From Eurosta solidaginis (Eukaryota > Arthropoda > Insecta > Diptera > Tephritidae): a DNA stretch of 64,000 bases. A program made the translations under genes and the position numbers. Below the pieces are notes generated by a model. It was given only the letters and a program-made list of their open reading frames with translations, did not search any database and was not told the origin of the DNA. Shown here piece after piece: positions 1 through 11,764 of the stretch (position 1 is its first letter; every line of letters starts with the position of its first letter). Location: the NCBI RefSeq assembly GCF_040869045.1, contig NW_027137013.1, positions 124,001 to 188,000 of the forward strand, written 5' to 3'.

Positions 1-1395
1 AAGTTCTACTATTTTCTCTCTAAAAAAACAAAAACATTTTGTTACCACATACAAAAATTTCTGCTCTATATACTAACCAATGATTAGTAATAATCTTATT
101 TAAAAGTTTACATTCCTCCGTTTCCAATTTTTGTGCTTTGGAATGAAAATACAGGATTCCCTGGGGTTTTGTGCTCCTAAATTCAAAATAAATATGTTGA
201 TATGTATGCGTGTAAGTCTGTCATTTATGCATAAAATAAATTGGACTTGCAAGCAACTGTAGTGCAAATGCAATGGGGTCAGGGCAGAATATTGAATTTT
301 ATTTGCATATACAATATTTCCAAGTTGCAGCAACAATAGAGCCAAGGCAGCATCAATTGCTTGTAGACGCGAAAAAATTACAATGAAAAAAAAACAAAAA
401 AGCTATACTGCTCGGCTAGCAAATGTATGTATGTGAGCGTATTAAGGAAATCCATGAATTTGTGTATAAAGAAATTTGTATGCAGACTTTGTTTACACAA
501 CCGGCAAAAAAATGTGCGACTAGTCTCGAAAAAGAGTCATCTTAGATACCTTTTTAAAGGCACAACTTTGTTGCTTCCAACTAAACTAAAAGGAGCTAGA
601 CGTTCAAGCTAGCAAACTCCAAATGTGTATTTCACCCCAAGGTCTAGGTTTTTGCGACCAACTCGTACGCAGAATCCACTGGCCATAGTAGCGTACATAT
701 CCATATATGCAGAAATTACTTTCGATCGCTAACCATGGTTCTGAAGTACTCCAAAATATAAAAACTTGATTTGTTTACCTTTACAGCGGTAACCAACCTA
801 AACGTGCTAGCAAAGCTTCTAACTTTTCTTCTTTGAAAGGTAGGCGGTGCCAAAATTTTACAGAATTTCACTTTATGAGCATAAAGTCAACGTGGTAAAG
901 TTTCTTTACTGGTCTTCGTTAGGGTACTAAAGAATTTATCCTATTTTTCGAAATTTCGATATCGTTGTTCTGTGACATAATGGAAACACCTTCGACGCCA
1001 TTGACCAGCGTCAGTTTGAGGCAGCTTTTGATGTCAGTCAATTTGACCAATTTAACCCTAGGACTAGCGTTGTGGTCTGCCAGACCATTTTCAAAAATTT
1101 TTGGTTCCCCCACAATTTTTGACAAACTGTTTTATGACTTTATAAAGTGCCTAGAGGAGTTTCTATTACAGTATAGAACAATATCGTTTGTCTAATTTTT
1201 TGTGTAAAAAACATCGTTTTGTGTTATTGCGTTTTTCCAGGTTGCGGTCTCTCAGACTACAGCGTAGAAACTGTGCCTACCTTATAAATATAATATATAA
1301 ATGCAACTCTTTCGTATTTCAAGAACAGCTATATTTACACCTTCCATGAAAATGAAATGGTATATTAATTTTGTCACGAAACCCAAAATTGAAAG
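1..1395. other. Unassigned AT-rich sequence
   Basis: I see no supportable gene or recognisable element here. Short open frames exist on both strands (for example 427-612 plus and 919-1125 minus). None has a recognisable domain, and the last overlaps a plus-strand frame over the same bases, as chance frames do. It may be old intergenic or intronic DNA. Confidence 0.4.
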
Positions 1396-1404
1396 TCATT
1401 AAAG

Positions 1405-2550
1405 GAAAATAGATAGACCCACCATTAAGTATACCGAAATAATCAGGATGAAGAGCTGAGTTGATTTAGTCATGTCCGTCTGTCCGTCTGTCTGTCTGTC
1501 TGTTTGTATGCAAACTAGTCCCTCAATTTTTGAGATATCTTGATTTGGCGAGCGGGTGTATTTGGGTGTCCGATTAGACATTTGTCGGAACCGGCCGGGT
1601 CGGACCACTATATCATATATCCTCCATACAACCGATTTTTCAGAAAAAGAGAATTTTTGTCATATCTTCGTCAATTGAACAGATTGAAGCTTCAAGCTTC
1701 ACCATATTACTTTAGTATATTTCACATATTGTTGTCTGAAAAAATTCATGAGATCGGTCGTATATATAGTATATATCCCCCACAACCGATTGTTCAGATA
1801 AGAAACTTTTCGTAATTACTGCCCTACTTTAAGAGCTAGAGGCTTCAAATTTCACCGAATGCTTACGTATATAGCATGTATTGTTGTCTGAAAAAATCAT
1901 AAAGATCGGTTGTATATAAAGTATATATATGGTGGTATGTATAGTATATATATATAGTATATATATATATATATTTTCGCAATTCCAACCCCATTTTAAC
2001 AGCTAGGATCTTTAAATTTCACCAAATGCTTAGGTATATAGCATATATTGATGTCTGAAAAAATCATAGAGATCGGTGGTATATATATTATATACCCCAT
2101 ATAAACTGTCATTTTTGTCCCTTTTTTACGGCTAGAAGCTTCAAATTTCACGGAATGCTTACGTATATAGTACATATTGTTGTGTAAAAAATCATAGAGA
2201 TCGGTGATATAAATGATGGTATATATAGTATCTATATATATATATTTTCGCAATTCCAACCCCATTTTAACAGCTAGGATCTTTAAATTTCACCAAATGC
2301 TTAGGTATATAGCATATATTGATGTCTGAAAAAATCATAGAGATCGGTGGTATATATATTATATACCCCATATAAACTGTCATTTTTGTCCCTTTTTTAC
2401 GGCTAGAAGCTTCAAAATTCATCAAATTTCATCAAATAGTTACGTTTACGTCATATATTTTTGGAAGAACGTGATTCGTAGTCATAGTTTTTACAAACAG
2501 ACCACAAAAAACCTGAAATTTTGCATCCTCACACAAAGTACCTACCTTTT
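1405..2550 (+). mobile_element. Helentron-like non-coding element, family B, left part
   Basis: This is the left part of a dispersed non-coding element interrupted by the family A copies that follow. The sequence shows a GTCC/GTCT microsatellite at about 1472-1505, preceded by a context (ATAATCAGGAT...CATGTCCGTC) that also precedes the microsatellite of family A. AT-rich modules follow, each with the phrase CTTCAAATTTCAC. Its continuation and 3' end lie at 9617-9792. The 5' boundary is uncertain and I see no clean subterminal inverted repeat on this side, so it may be 5'-truncated. Open frames here are spurious. Confidence 0.55.
1974..2412 (+). repeat. Tandem duplication, 271-bp period, in family B
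   Basis: The block starting TTTTCGCAATTCCAACCCC at 1974 recurs at 2245, an offset of 271 bp. The copies read almost identically through TTTTTTACGGCTAGAAGCTTC. Each 271-bp unit is itself built from two related ~135-bp subunits (AGCTAG...CTTCAAATTTCAC...CTGAAAAAATCATAGAGATCGG). The likeness of the two long copies implies a recent step of array growth. Confidence 0.75.
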
Positions 2551-2696
2551 TTTTATACTCAGTTGAGCAGAGCTCACAGAGTATATTAAGTTTGATTGGA
2601 TAACGGTTGGTTGTACATATATAAAGGAATCGAGATAGATATAGACTTCCATATATCAAAATAATCAGGATCGAAAAAAAATTTGATTGAGCCATG

Positions 2697-2750
2697 TCCG
2701 TCCGTCCGTCCGTCCGTCCGTCCGTCCGTCCGTCCGTCCGTCCGTCCGTT
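2697..2750 (+). repeat. (CCGT)n microsatellite inside family A copy 1
   Basis: An uninterrupted run of CCGT units follows CATG and ends in CCGTTAACACGATAACTTGAG. The homologous run in copy 2 (6229-6290) has two more units, which accounts for the full 8-bp length difference between these copies up to that point. All family A copies carry a run here of variable length, so it is a built-in and fast-changing part of the element. Confidence 0.9.
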
Positions 2751-4056
2751 AACACGATAACTTGAGTAAATTTTGAGCTATCTTGATGAAATTTGGTATG
2801 TAGATTCCTGGGCACTCATCTCAGATCGCTATTTAAAATGAACGATATCGGACTATAACCACGCCCACTTTTTCGATATCGAAAATTTCGAAAAACCGAA
2901 AAAATGCGATAATTCATTGCCAAAGGCAATTAAAGCGATGAAACTTGGCAGATGGGTTGACGTTATGACGCAGAATAGAAAATTAGTAAGATTTTGGACA
3001 ATGGGCGTGGCACCGCCCACTTTTACAAGAAGGTAATTTAAAAGTTTTGCAAGCTGTAATTTGGCAGTCGTTGAAGATATCATGATGAAATTTGGCAGGA
3101 ACGCTGCTACTATTACTGTATATGTGCTAAATAAAAATTAGCAAAATTGGATGAAGAACACGCCCACTTTTTAAAAAAAAAAATTTTTAAATTCAAATTT
3201 TAACAAAAAATTTAATATCTTTACTGTATATAAGTAAATTAAGTCAAAATTCAACTCCTGTAATGATATGATGCAACAAAATATAAAAATAAAAGAAAAT
3301 TTCAAAATGGGCGTGGCTCCGCCCATTTTCATTTAGTTTGTCTAGAATACTTTTAATGCCATAAGTCGAACAAAAATTTACCAATCCTTCTCAAATTTGG
3401 TAGGTACATAGATTCTATGACGGTAACTGTTCTCTGTGAAAATGGCCGAAATCGGTGGAAGCCACGCCCAGTTTTTATACACAGTCCACCGTCTGTCCTT
3501 CCGCTCGGCTGTTAACACAATAACTTGAGCAAAAACCGATATATCTTTACTAAACTTAGCCCACCTACTTATCTGAACTCACTTTATCTCGGTATAAAAA
3601 ATAGCCGAAATCCGACCATAACCACGCCCACTTTATCGATATCGAAAATTACGAAAAATGAAAAAAATGCCATAATTCTATACCAAATACGAAAAAAGGG
3701 ATGAAACATAGTAACTGGATTGGTTTATTGACGCAAAATATAACTTTGGAAAAAATTTTGAAAAATGGGTGTGACACCTACCATATTAAGTAGAAGAAAA
3801 TGAAAAAGTTCTACAAGGCAAAATCAACAGCCCTTGGAATCTTGGCAGGAATACTGTTAGTGGTATTGCATATATAGATAAATTAGCAGTACCCGACAGA
3901 TGATTTTCTGGATCACCTGGTCCACATTTTGGTCGATATCGCGAGAACACCTTCACATATACATCTAAGGGCCACTCGCTTTTAAAACCGTCATTAATAC
4001 CTTTAATTTGATATCCATATCGTACAAACACATTCTAGAGTCACCCCTGGCCCACC

Positions 4057-5950
4057 CTAATGGCGATATCTCGAAAAGGCGTCCACCTATAGACCTAATG
4101 CCCACTCCCTCTTAAAATGCTCAGTAACACCTTTCGTTTGATACCCATATCGTACAAACATTCTAGAGTCACCTCTGGCCCACCCTAATGGCGATATCTC
4201 GAAAAGGCGTCCACCTATAGACCTAATGTCCACTCCCTCTTAAAATGCTCAGTAACACCTTTCGTTTGATACCCATATCGTGCAAACATTCTAGAGTCAC
4301 CCCTGGCCCACCCTATTGGCGATGTCTCGAAAAGGCCACCTATAGACCTAATGCCCACTCCCTCTTAAAATGCTCAGTAACACATTTCGTTTGATACCCA
4401 TATCGTACAAACATTCTAGAGTCCCCCTGGCCCACCCTAATGGCGATATCTCGAAAAGGCGTCCACCTATAGACCTAATGCCCACTCCCTCTTAAAATGC
4501 TCAGTCACACCTTTCGTTTGATACCCATATCGTACAAACATTCTAGAGTCACTCTTGGTCCACCTTTATGGCGATATCTCGAAAAGGCGTCCACCTATAG
4601 ACCTAATGCCCACTCCCTCTTAAAATGTTCAGTAACACCTTTCGTTTGATACCCATATCGTACAAACATTCTAGAGTCACCCTTGGTCCACCTTTATGGC
4701 GATATCTCGAAAAGGCGTCCACATATAGAACTAAGGATTACTCCCTTTTAAAATACTCATTACCACCTTTCATTTGATACCCATATCGTACAAACACATT
4801 CTAGAGTCACCCCTGGCCCACCCTAATGGCGATATCTCGAAAAGGCGTCCACCTATAGACCTAATGCCCACTCCCTCTTAAAATGCTCAGTAACACCTTT
4901 CGTTTGATACCCATATCGCACAAACATTATAGAGTCACCCCTGGCCCACACTAATGGCGATATCTCGAAAAGACGTCCACCTATAGACCTAATGCCCACT
5001 CCCTCTTAAAATGCTCAGTAACACCTTTCGTTTGATACCCATATCGTACAAACACATTCTAGAGTCACCCCTGGCCCACCCTAATGACGATATCTCGAAA
5101 AGGCGTCCACTTATAGACCTAATGCCCACTCCCTCTTAAAATGCTCAGTAACACCTTTCGTTTGATACCCATATCGTACAAACATTCTAGAGTCACCCTT
5201 GGTCCACCTTTATGGCGATATATCGAAAAGGCGTCCACCTATAGAACTAAGGATTACTCCCTTTTAAGATACCCATTACCATCTTTCATTTGATACCCAT
5301 ATCATACAAACACATTCTAGAGTCACCCCTGGCCCACCCTAATGGCGACATTTCGAAAAGGCGTCCACCTATAGACCTATTGCCCACTCCCTCTTAAAAT
5401 GCTCAGTAACACTTTTCGTTTTATACCCATATCGTACAAACATTCTAGAGTCACCCCTGGCCCACCCTAATGGCAATATCTCGAAAAGGCGTCCACCTAT
5501 AGACCTAATGCCCACTCCCTCTTAAAATGCTCAGTAACACCTTTCATTTGATTCCCATATCGTACAAACACATTCTAGAGACACCCCTGGTCCACCTTTA
5601 TGGCGATATCTCGAAACGGCGGCCACCTATGGACTAAGGATCACTCCTTTTCAAAATACTCATTAACAGCTTTCCTTTGATACCCATATCGTACAAACAT
5701 ATTCTAGAGTCACCCCTGGTCCACCTTAATGGCGATATCTCGAAAGGGCGTCCACCGATAGACCTAAGGCCCACTCCCTCTTAAAATGCTCAGTAACACC
5801 TTTCATTTGATACCCATATCGTACAAACAAATTCTAGAGTCAGCCCTGGTCCACCTTTATGGCGATATTCCTAAATGGCGTCCATCCATAGAACTATGAC
5901 CTACTCTCTCTTAAAATACTCTTTAATACCTTCCATTTGATACACATGTC
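4057..5950 (+). repeat. ~128-bp minisatellite array of family A copy 1
   Basis: About 15 units in tandem. Successive GGCGATATCTCGAAA landmarks fall at 4062, 4190 and 4318. A unit contains GGCGATATCTCGAAAAGGCG, CACCTATAGACCTAATGCCC, ACTCCCTCTTAAAATGCTCA and TTTGATACCCATATCGTAC. Units alternate between variants (GACCTAATGCCCACTCC versus GAACTAAGGATTACTCC). The array ends in decayed units before the 3' inverted repeat. It explains several short open frames on both strands, which are not genes. Confidence 0.9.
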
Positions 5951-6082
5951 ATACAACCACATTCCAAGGTTACCCTAGGTTCATTTTCCTACATGGTGAT
6001 TTTCCTTATTTTGTCTCCATAGCTCTCAACTGAGTATGTAATGTTCGGTTACACCCGAACTTAGCCTTCCTTACTTGTTTAT

Positions 6083-9000
6083 TATACTCAGTTGAGCAGA
6101 GCTCACAGAGTATATTAAGTTTGATTGGATAACGGTTGGTTGTACATATATAAAGGAATCGAGATAGATATAGACTTCCATATATCAAAATAATCAGGAT
6201 CGAAAAAAAATTTGATTGAGCCATGTCCGTCCGTCCGTCCGTCCGTCCGTCCGTCCGTCCGTCCGTCCGTCCGTCCGTCCGTCCGTTAACACGATAACTT
6301 GAGTAAATTTTGAGCTATCTTGATGAAATTTGGTATGTAGATTCCTGGGCACTCATCTCAGATCGCTATTTAAAATGAACGATATCGGACTATAACCACG
6401 CCCACTTTTTCGATATCGAAAATTTCGAAAAACCGAAAAAATGCGATAATTCATTGCCAAAGGCAATTAAAGCGATGAAACTTGGCAGATGGGTTGACGT
6501 TATGACGCAGAATAGAAAATTAGTAAGATTTTGGACAATGGGCGTGGCACCGCCCACTTTTACAAGAAGGTAATTTAAAAGTTTTGCAAGCTGTAATTTG
6601 GCAGTCGTTGAAGATATCATGATGAAATTTGGCAGGAACGCTGCTACTATTACTGTATATGTGCTAAATAAAAATTAGCAAAATTGGATGAAGAACACGC
6701 CCACTTTTTAAAAAAAAAAATTTTTAAATTCAAATTTTAACAAAAAATTTAATATCTTTACTGTATATAAGTAAATTAAGTCAAAATTCAACTCCTGTAA
6801 TGATATGATGCAACAAAATATAAAAATAAAAGAAAATTTCAAAATGGGCGTGGCTCCGCCCATTTTCATTTAGTTTGTCTAGAATACTTTTAATGCCATA
6901 AGTCGAACAAAAATTTACCAATCCTTCTCAAATTTGGTAGGTACATAGATTCTATGACGGTAACTGTTCTCTGTGAAAATGGCCGAAATCGGTGGAAGCC
7001 ACGCCCAGTTTTTATACACAGTCCACCGTCTGTCCTTCCGCTCGGCTGTTAACACAATAACTTGAGCAAAAACCGATATATCTTTACTAAACTTAGCCCA
7101 CCTACTTATCTGAACTCACTTTATCTCGGTATAAAAAATAGCCGAAATCCGACCATAACCACGCCCACTTTATCGATATCGAAAATTACGAAAAATGAAA
7201 AAAATGCCATAATTCTATACCAAATACGAAAAAAGGGATGAAACATAGTAACTGGATTGGTTTATTGACGCAAAATATAACTTTGGAAAAAATTTTGAAA
7301 AATGGGTGTGACACCTACCATATTAAGTAGAAGAAAATGAAAAAGTTCTACAAGGCAAAATCAACAGCCCTTGGAATCTTGGCAGGAATACTGTTAGTGG
7401 TATTGCATATATAGATAAATTAGCAGTACCCGACAGATGATTTTCTGGATCACCTGGTCCACATTTTGGTCGATATCGCGAGAACACCTTCACATATACA
7501 TCTAAGGGCCACTCGCTTTTAAAACCGTCATTAATACCTTTAATTTGATATCCATATCGTACAAACACATTCTAGAGTCACCCCTGGCCCACCCTAATGG
7601 CGATATCTCGAAAAGGCGTCCACCTATAGACCTAATGCCCACTCCCTCTTAAAATGCTCAGTAACACCTTTCGTTTGATACCCATATCGTACAAACATTC
7701 TAGAGTCACCTCTGGCCCACCCTAATGGCGATATCTCGAAAAGGCGTCCACCTATAGACCTAATGTCCACTCCCTCTTAAAATGCTCAGTAACACCTTTC
7801 GTTTGATACCCATATCGTGCAAACATTCTAGAGTCACCCCTGGCCCACCCTATTGGCGATGTCTCGAAAAGGCCACCTATAGACCTAATGCCCACTCCCT
7901 CTTAAAATGCTCAGTAACACATTTCGTTTGATACCCATATCGTACAAACATTCTAGAGTCCCCCTGGCCCACCCTAATGGCGATATCTCGAAAAGGCGTC
8001 CACCTATAGACCTAATGCCCACTCCCTCTTAAAATGCTCAGTCACACCTTTCGTTTGATACCCATATCGTACAAACATTCTAGAGTCACTCTTGGTCCAC
8101 CTTTATGGCGATATCTCGAAAAGGCGTCCACCTATAGACCTAATGCCCACTCCCTCTTAAAATGTTCAGTAACACCTTTCGTTTGATACCCATATCGTAC
8201 AAACATTCTAGAGTCACCCTTGGTCCACCTTTATGGCAATATCTCGAAAAGGCGTCCACATATAGAACTAAGGATTACTCCCTTTTAAAATACTCATTAC
8301 CACCTTTCATTTGATACCCATATCGTACAAACACATTCTAGAGTCACCCCTGGCCCACCCTAATGGCGATATCTCGAAAAGGCGTCCACCTATAGACCTA
8401 ATGCCCACTCCCTCTTAAAATGCTCAGTAACACCTTTCGTTTGATACCCATATCGCACAAACATTATAGAGTCACCCCTGGCCCACACTAATGGCGATAT
8501 CTCGAAAAGACGTCCACCTATAGACCTAATGCCCACTCCCTCTTAAAATGCTCAGTAACACCTTTCGTTTGATACCCATATCGTACAAACACATTCTAGA
8601 GTCACCCCTGGCCCACCCTAATGACGATATCTCGAAAAGGCGTCCACTTATAGACCTAATGCCCACTCCCTCTTAAAATGCTCAGTAACACCTTTCGTTT
8701 GATACCCATATCGTACAAACATTCTAGAGTCACCCTTGGTCCACCTTTATGGCGATATATCGAAAAGGCGTCCACCTATAGAACTAAGGATTACTCCCTT
8801 TTAAGATACCCATTACCATCTTTCATTTGATACCCATATCATACAAACACATTCTAGAGTCACCCCTGGCCCACCCTAATGGCGACATTTCGAAAAGGCG
8901 TCCACCTATAGACCTATTGCCCACTCCCTCTTAAAATGCTCAGTAACACTTTTCGTTTTATACCCATATCGTACAAACATTCTAGAGTCACCCCTGGCCC

Positions 9001-9616
9001 ACCCTAATGGCAATATCTCGAAAAGGCGTCCACCTATAGACCTAATGCCCACTCCCTCTTAAAATGCTCAGTAACACCTTTCATTTGATTCCCATATCGT
9101 ACAAACACATTCTAGAGACACCCCTGGTCCACCTTTATGGCGATATCTCGAAACGGCGGCCACCTATGGACTAAGGATCACTCCTTTTCAAAATACTCAT
9201 TAACAGCTTTCCTTTGATACCCATATCGTACAAACATATTCTAGAGTCACCCCTGGTCCACCTTAATGGCGATATCTCGAAAGGGCGTCCACCGATAGAC
9301 CTAAGGCCCACTCCCTCTTAAAATGCTCAGTAACACCTTTCATTTGATACCCATATCGTACAAACAAATTCTAGAGTCAGCCCTGGTCCACCTTTATGGC
9401 GATATTCCTAAATGGCGTCCATCCATAGAACTATGACCTACTCTCTCTTAAAATACTCTTTAATACCTTCCATTTGATACACATGTCATACAACCACATT
9501 CCAAGGTTACCCTAGGTTCATTTTCCTACATGGTGATTTTCCTTATTTTGTCTCCATAGCTCTCAACTGAGTATGTAATGTTCGGTTACACCCGAACTTA
9601 GCCTTCCTTACTTGTT
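6083..9616 (+). mobile_element. HINE/DINE-like Helentron element, family A, copy 2 (full length, tandem with copy 1)
   Basis: A near-exact second copy placed head-to-tail with copy 1, three bases after its end. Landmarks match copy 1 at a constant offset of 3,537 bp after the microsatellite and 3,529 bp before it. I noticed only isolated substitutions (for example GGCAATATC at about 8237 where copy 1 has GGCGATATC). It has the same subterminal repeats, array, hairpin and CCTTACTTGTT end. Such likeness means either a very recent duplication, a rolling-circle concatemer, or an assembly duplication. Confidence 0.85.
7594..9487 (+). repeat. ~128-bp minisatellite array of family A copy 2
   Basis: Unit-for-unit equivalent of the array at 4057-5950, including the same order of variant units and the same shortened unit (GGCCACCTATAG lacking GTCC, at about 7873). 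Shared unit order shows the arrays were copied as a whole and did not expand independently. Confidence 0.9.
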
Positions 9617-9792
9617 TATTTTATATTTATCTTAAAAATCGTTTAGGTATGTACATCTGTTCACTATATATTTCTTATCTTATACATCCGATTGTTTGGA
9701 GATTACGGACGGGATAAGTTTATTGTTCAGCCCCATTCATGAAAGGTATGAAGTCTTCGGCACAGCCGAAGACAGCCCCGTCCTTACTTGTT
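9617..9792 (+). mobile_element. Family B element, right part with 3' hairpin
   Basis: This resumes family B after the family A pair. It ends in a perfect 9-bp stem GTCTTCGGC-ACA-GCCGAAGAC (9753-9773), followed by AGCCCCGTCCTTACTTGTT. The last 11 bases (CCTTACTTGTT) are the same as the last 11 of family A, although the rest of the two elements differs. I infer that both families are recognised by the same Helentron machinery. Confidence 0.65.
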
Positions 9793-9946
9793 TTGAATTA
9801 AATAAACATTGTAACTTACTTACTTACTTAATTGGCGCTTAACCGTCTAAACGGTTATGGCCGTCCAACAAAGCGCGCCAGTCGCTCCTTCGCTCCGCCA
9901 ACCGACGCCAATTGGTCACAATAAGGGAGTTTAAATCGTTTTCCAC

Positions 9947-11080
9947 CTAGTCCTTCGAACGGAGTGGGGGCCGCCCCCTACCTCTGCTTCCATAGGCGGT
10001 TTCCGATAGAAACACTTTCTTGGCCGGAGCATCATCATTCATTCGCATAACATGGCCTAGCCAGCGCAGCCGCTGCGTTTTAATTCGCTGAACTATGTTG
10101 ATGTCTGCGCAAAGCTCGTACAGCTCATCATTAAATCTTCTTCGGTACTCGCCATCGCCAACGCGTAGAGGTCCATAACTATTTCGAAGAACTTTTCTCT
10201 CGAACACTCCCAAAGCCGCTTCATCTGCTGTTGTCATGGCCATGCTTCTGCCCCATATAGCAGGACGGGTACGATGAGTGACTTGTAGATTTTCGTTCGC
10301 CGAGAGAGGACTTTACTTTTCAATTGCCTACCTAGTTCAAAGTAGCATTTATTGGCAAGATTGATTCTTCGCTGGATTTCAATGCTGATGTTGTTGCTAG
10401 TGTTGATGCTGGTTCCCAAATAAGCGAAGTCTTTTACTATTTCGAAATTATGGCTGCCAACAGTAGCGTGGTTGCCAAGGCGCGTATGTGCTGGCTCTTT
10501 GCTCGATGACAGCAGGTACATCGTTTTGTCCTCATTCACCATCAAACCCATCTTTACCGCTTCTTTTTCCAGTTTGGAGTAAGCAGAACTAACAGCGCGG
10601 GTGTTTAGGCCGATGATATCAATGTCATCAGCATATGCCAGTAATTGCAAGCTTTTATAATATATTGTTCCAGTGCGGTTAAGTTCTGCAGCTAGTATAA
10701 TTTTCTCCAGCATCAAATTAAAGAAATCGCACGATAGGGGGTCACCCTGTGTGAAACCTCGTTTGGTTTCGAACGGCTCGGAAAGGTCCTTCCCAATTCT
10801 GACTGAGCTGATGGTGTTGCTCAACGTCATTTTGCACAGCCGTATAAGTTTTGCGGGGAAACCAAATTCAGACAGCGGCATATAGGCAGCTCCTTTTCGT
10901 GCTGTCGAAGGCGACTTTAAAGTCGATGAAGAGGTGATGTGTGTCGATTCTCTTTTCGCGGATTTTTTCCAAGATTTGGCGCATTGTGAAAATCTGGTCG
11001 ATGGTAGATTTACCAGGTATGAAGCCGCACTGATAAGGTCCAATAAGCCGGTTCACGGTGGGCTTCAATCTGTCGCACAA
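9947..11080 (-). pseudogene. RTE reverse transcriptase and C-terminal tail (broken)
   Basis: The minus-strand frame 11080-10868 has YQCGFIPGKSTIDQIFTMRQ and HLFIDFKVAFDS (finger/palm motifs with the first catalytic Asp). Frame 11043-10234 has RGFTQGDPLSCDFFNLMLE and the catalytic LLAYADDIDIIG box. Frame 10243-9947 carries RLRWLGHVMRMNDD and GSRGRGRPPLR, a familiar C-terminal signature of these elements. The three pieces are in different frames, so at least two frameshifts separate them. Confidence 0.75.
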
Positions 11081-11108
11081 TACACTTGAAAGGACTTTAT
11101 ATGCGATA

Positions 11109-11683
11109 CTAAGAAGGCTGTTTCCACGATAGTTGGTGCATTTTGCAGTATCCCCCTTCTTGTGGACTGGGCAAAGAACAATTAGATTCCAACCGTCGGG
11201 CCCATATTTTGCTAAGAAGCTGCTGCATGCGCCTTACCAACTCCTCGCCGCCGTACTTGAATTGCTCCGCAGGCAATCTATCAGCGCCCACGGCCTTGTT
11301 GTTTTTCAATCTGGTTATTGCTATTCTATCTTCGTCATAATCGGGCGGGGGGACATATACTCCATCATCATCGATTGCGAGATCGGGTTCTTCATCTCTG
11401 CGCGGTGAATTGCTGCCTCCATTTAGGAGAGTAGAGAAGTTTCCCTCCATAATCTAAGCACTCTCTGGACATCAGTTACAAAGTCGCCGTTTTCATTCCT
11501 ACAGGAGTTTGCGAAAGCCTTAAAACCTTCCGTCTGTCGCCGTATTTTTTGGTAAAATTTTCGGGCGTTATTCCTGGTGGCTAGCAGCTCAAGCTCCTCG
11601 CACTCACTCCTCTCTGCTTCTGCTTTTTTCTTCCTGAAAAGGCGTCTCGCATCCCTTTTCAACTCACGATAGCTTTCACACAC
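11109..11683 (-). pseudogene. RTE linker between endonuclease and RT (broken)
   Basis: Two minus-strand frames (11683-11423 and 11450-11109) overlap with a frame change. The first is rich in charged residues (ARRLFRKKKAEAERSECEEL). The second contains ITRLKNNKAVGADRLPAEQF, a motif typical of the start of LINE reverse transcriptases just before the finger domain. It belongs to the same broken RTE copy as its neighbours. Confidence 0.65.
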
Positions 11684-11764
11684 TCCTCTTGTCGCGCTCG
11701 CTTTTAACGTAGCCCTGTAAGCAGCGTCTTTTCTTTAGGTTGCAACGCGGCATTCTTCATCGTA

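Larger units (their letters stand above)
2554..6079 (+). mobile_element. HINE/DINE-like Helentron element, family A, copy 1 (full length)
   Basis: This is a complete copy of the dominant repeat. Visible parts in order: a 5' subterminal repeat ATACTCAGTTGAG at 2555-2567; a (CCGT)n run at 2697-2750; modules with CCACGCCCACTTT and CGATATCGAAAATT; a ~128-bp minisatellite at about 4057-5950; the inverted partner CTCAACTGAGTAT at 6025-6037; a hairpin GTTCGG-N6-CCGAAC at 6043-6060; and the tail ending CCTTACTTGTT at 6079. Subterminal inverted repeats, a central tandem array and a 3' hairpin between T residues are the hallmarks of HINEs, which move by a Rep/helicase supplied in trans. No transposase or helicase is encoded here. 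The Helentron assignment is inference from structure. The repeat is familiar from tephritid genomes. Confidence 0.8.

Noticed and set aside
919..1195. Opposed overlapping frames near position 1000
   Set aside because: Both strands open over the same bases with no motif; consistent with chance.
2697..2750. CRISPR-like array
   Set aside because: CCGT units are 4 bp with no spacers; this is a microsatellite in a eukaryotic transposon. The 128-bp and 89-bp arrays likewise have no unique spacers.
2853..3083. Repeated 76-residue frame beginning MISSTTAKLQLAK, also at 6390, 25221, 28940, 31049 and 54714
   Set aside because: It is the family A module read on one strand; it recurs only because the repeat recurs, its ends vary with mutations, and no start context or domain supports a protein.
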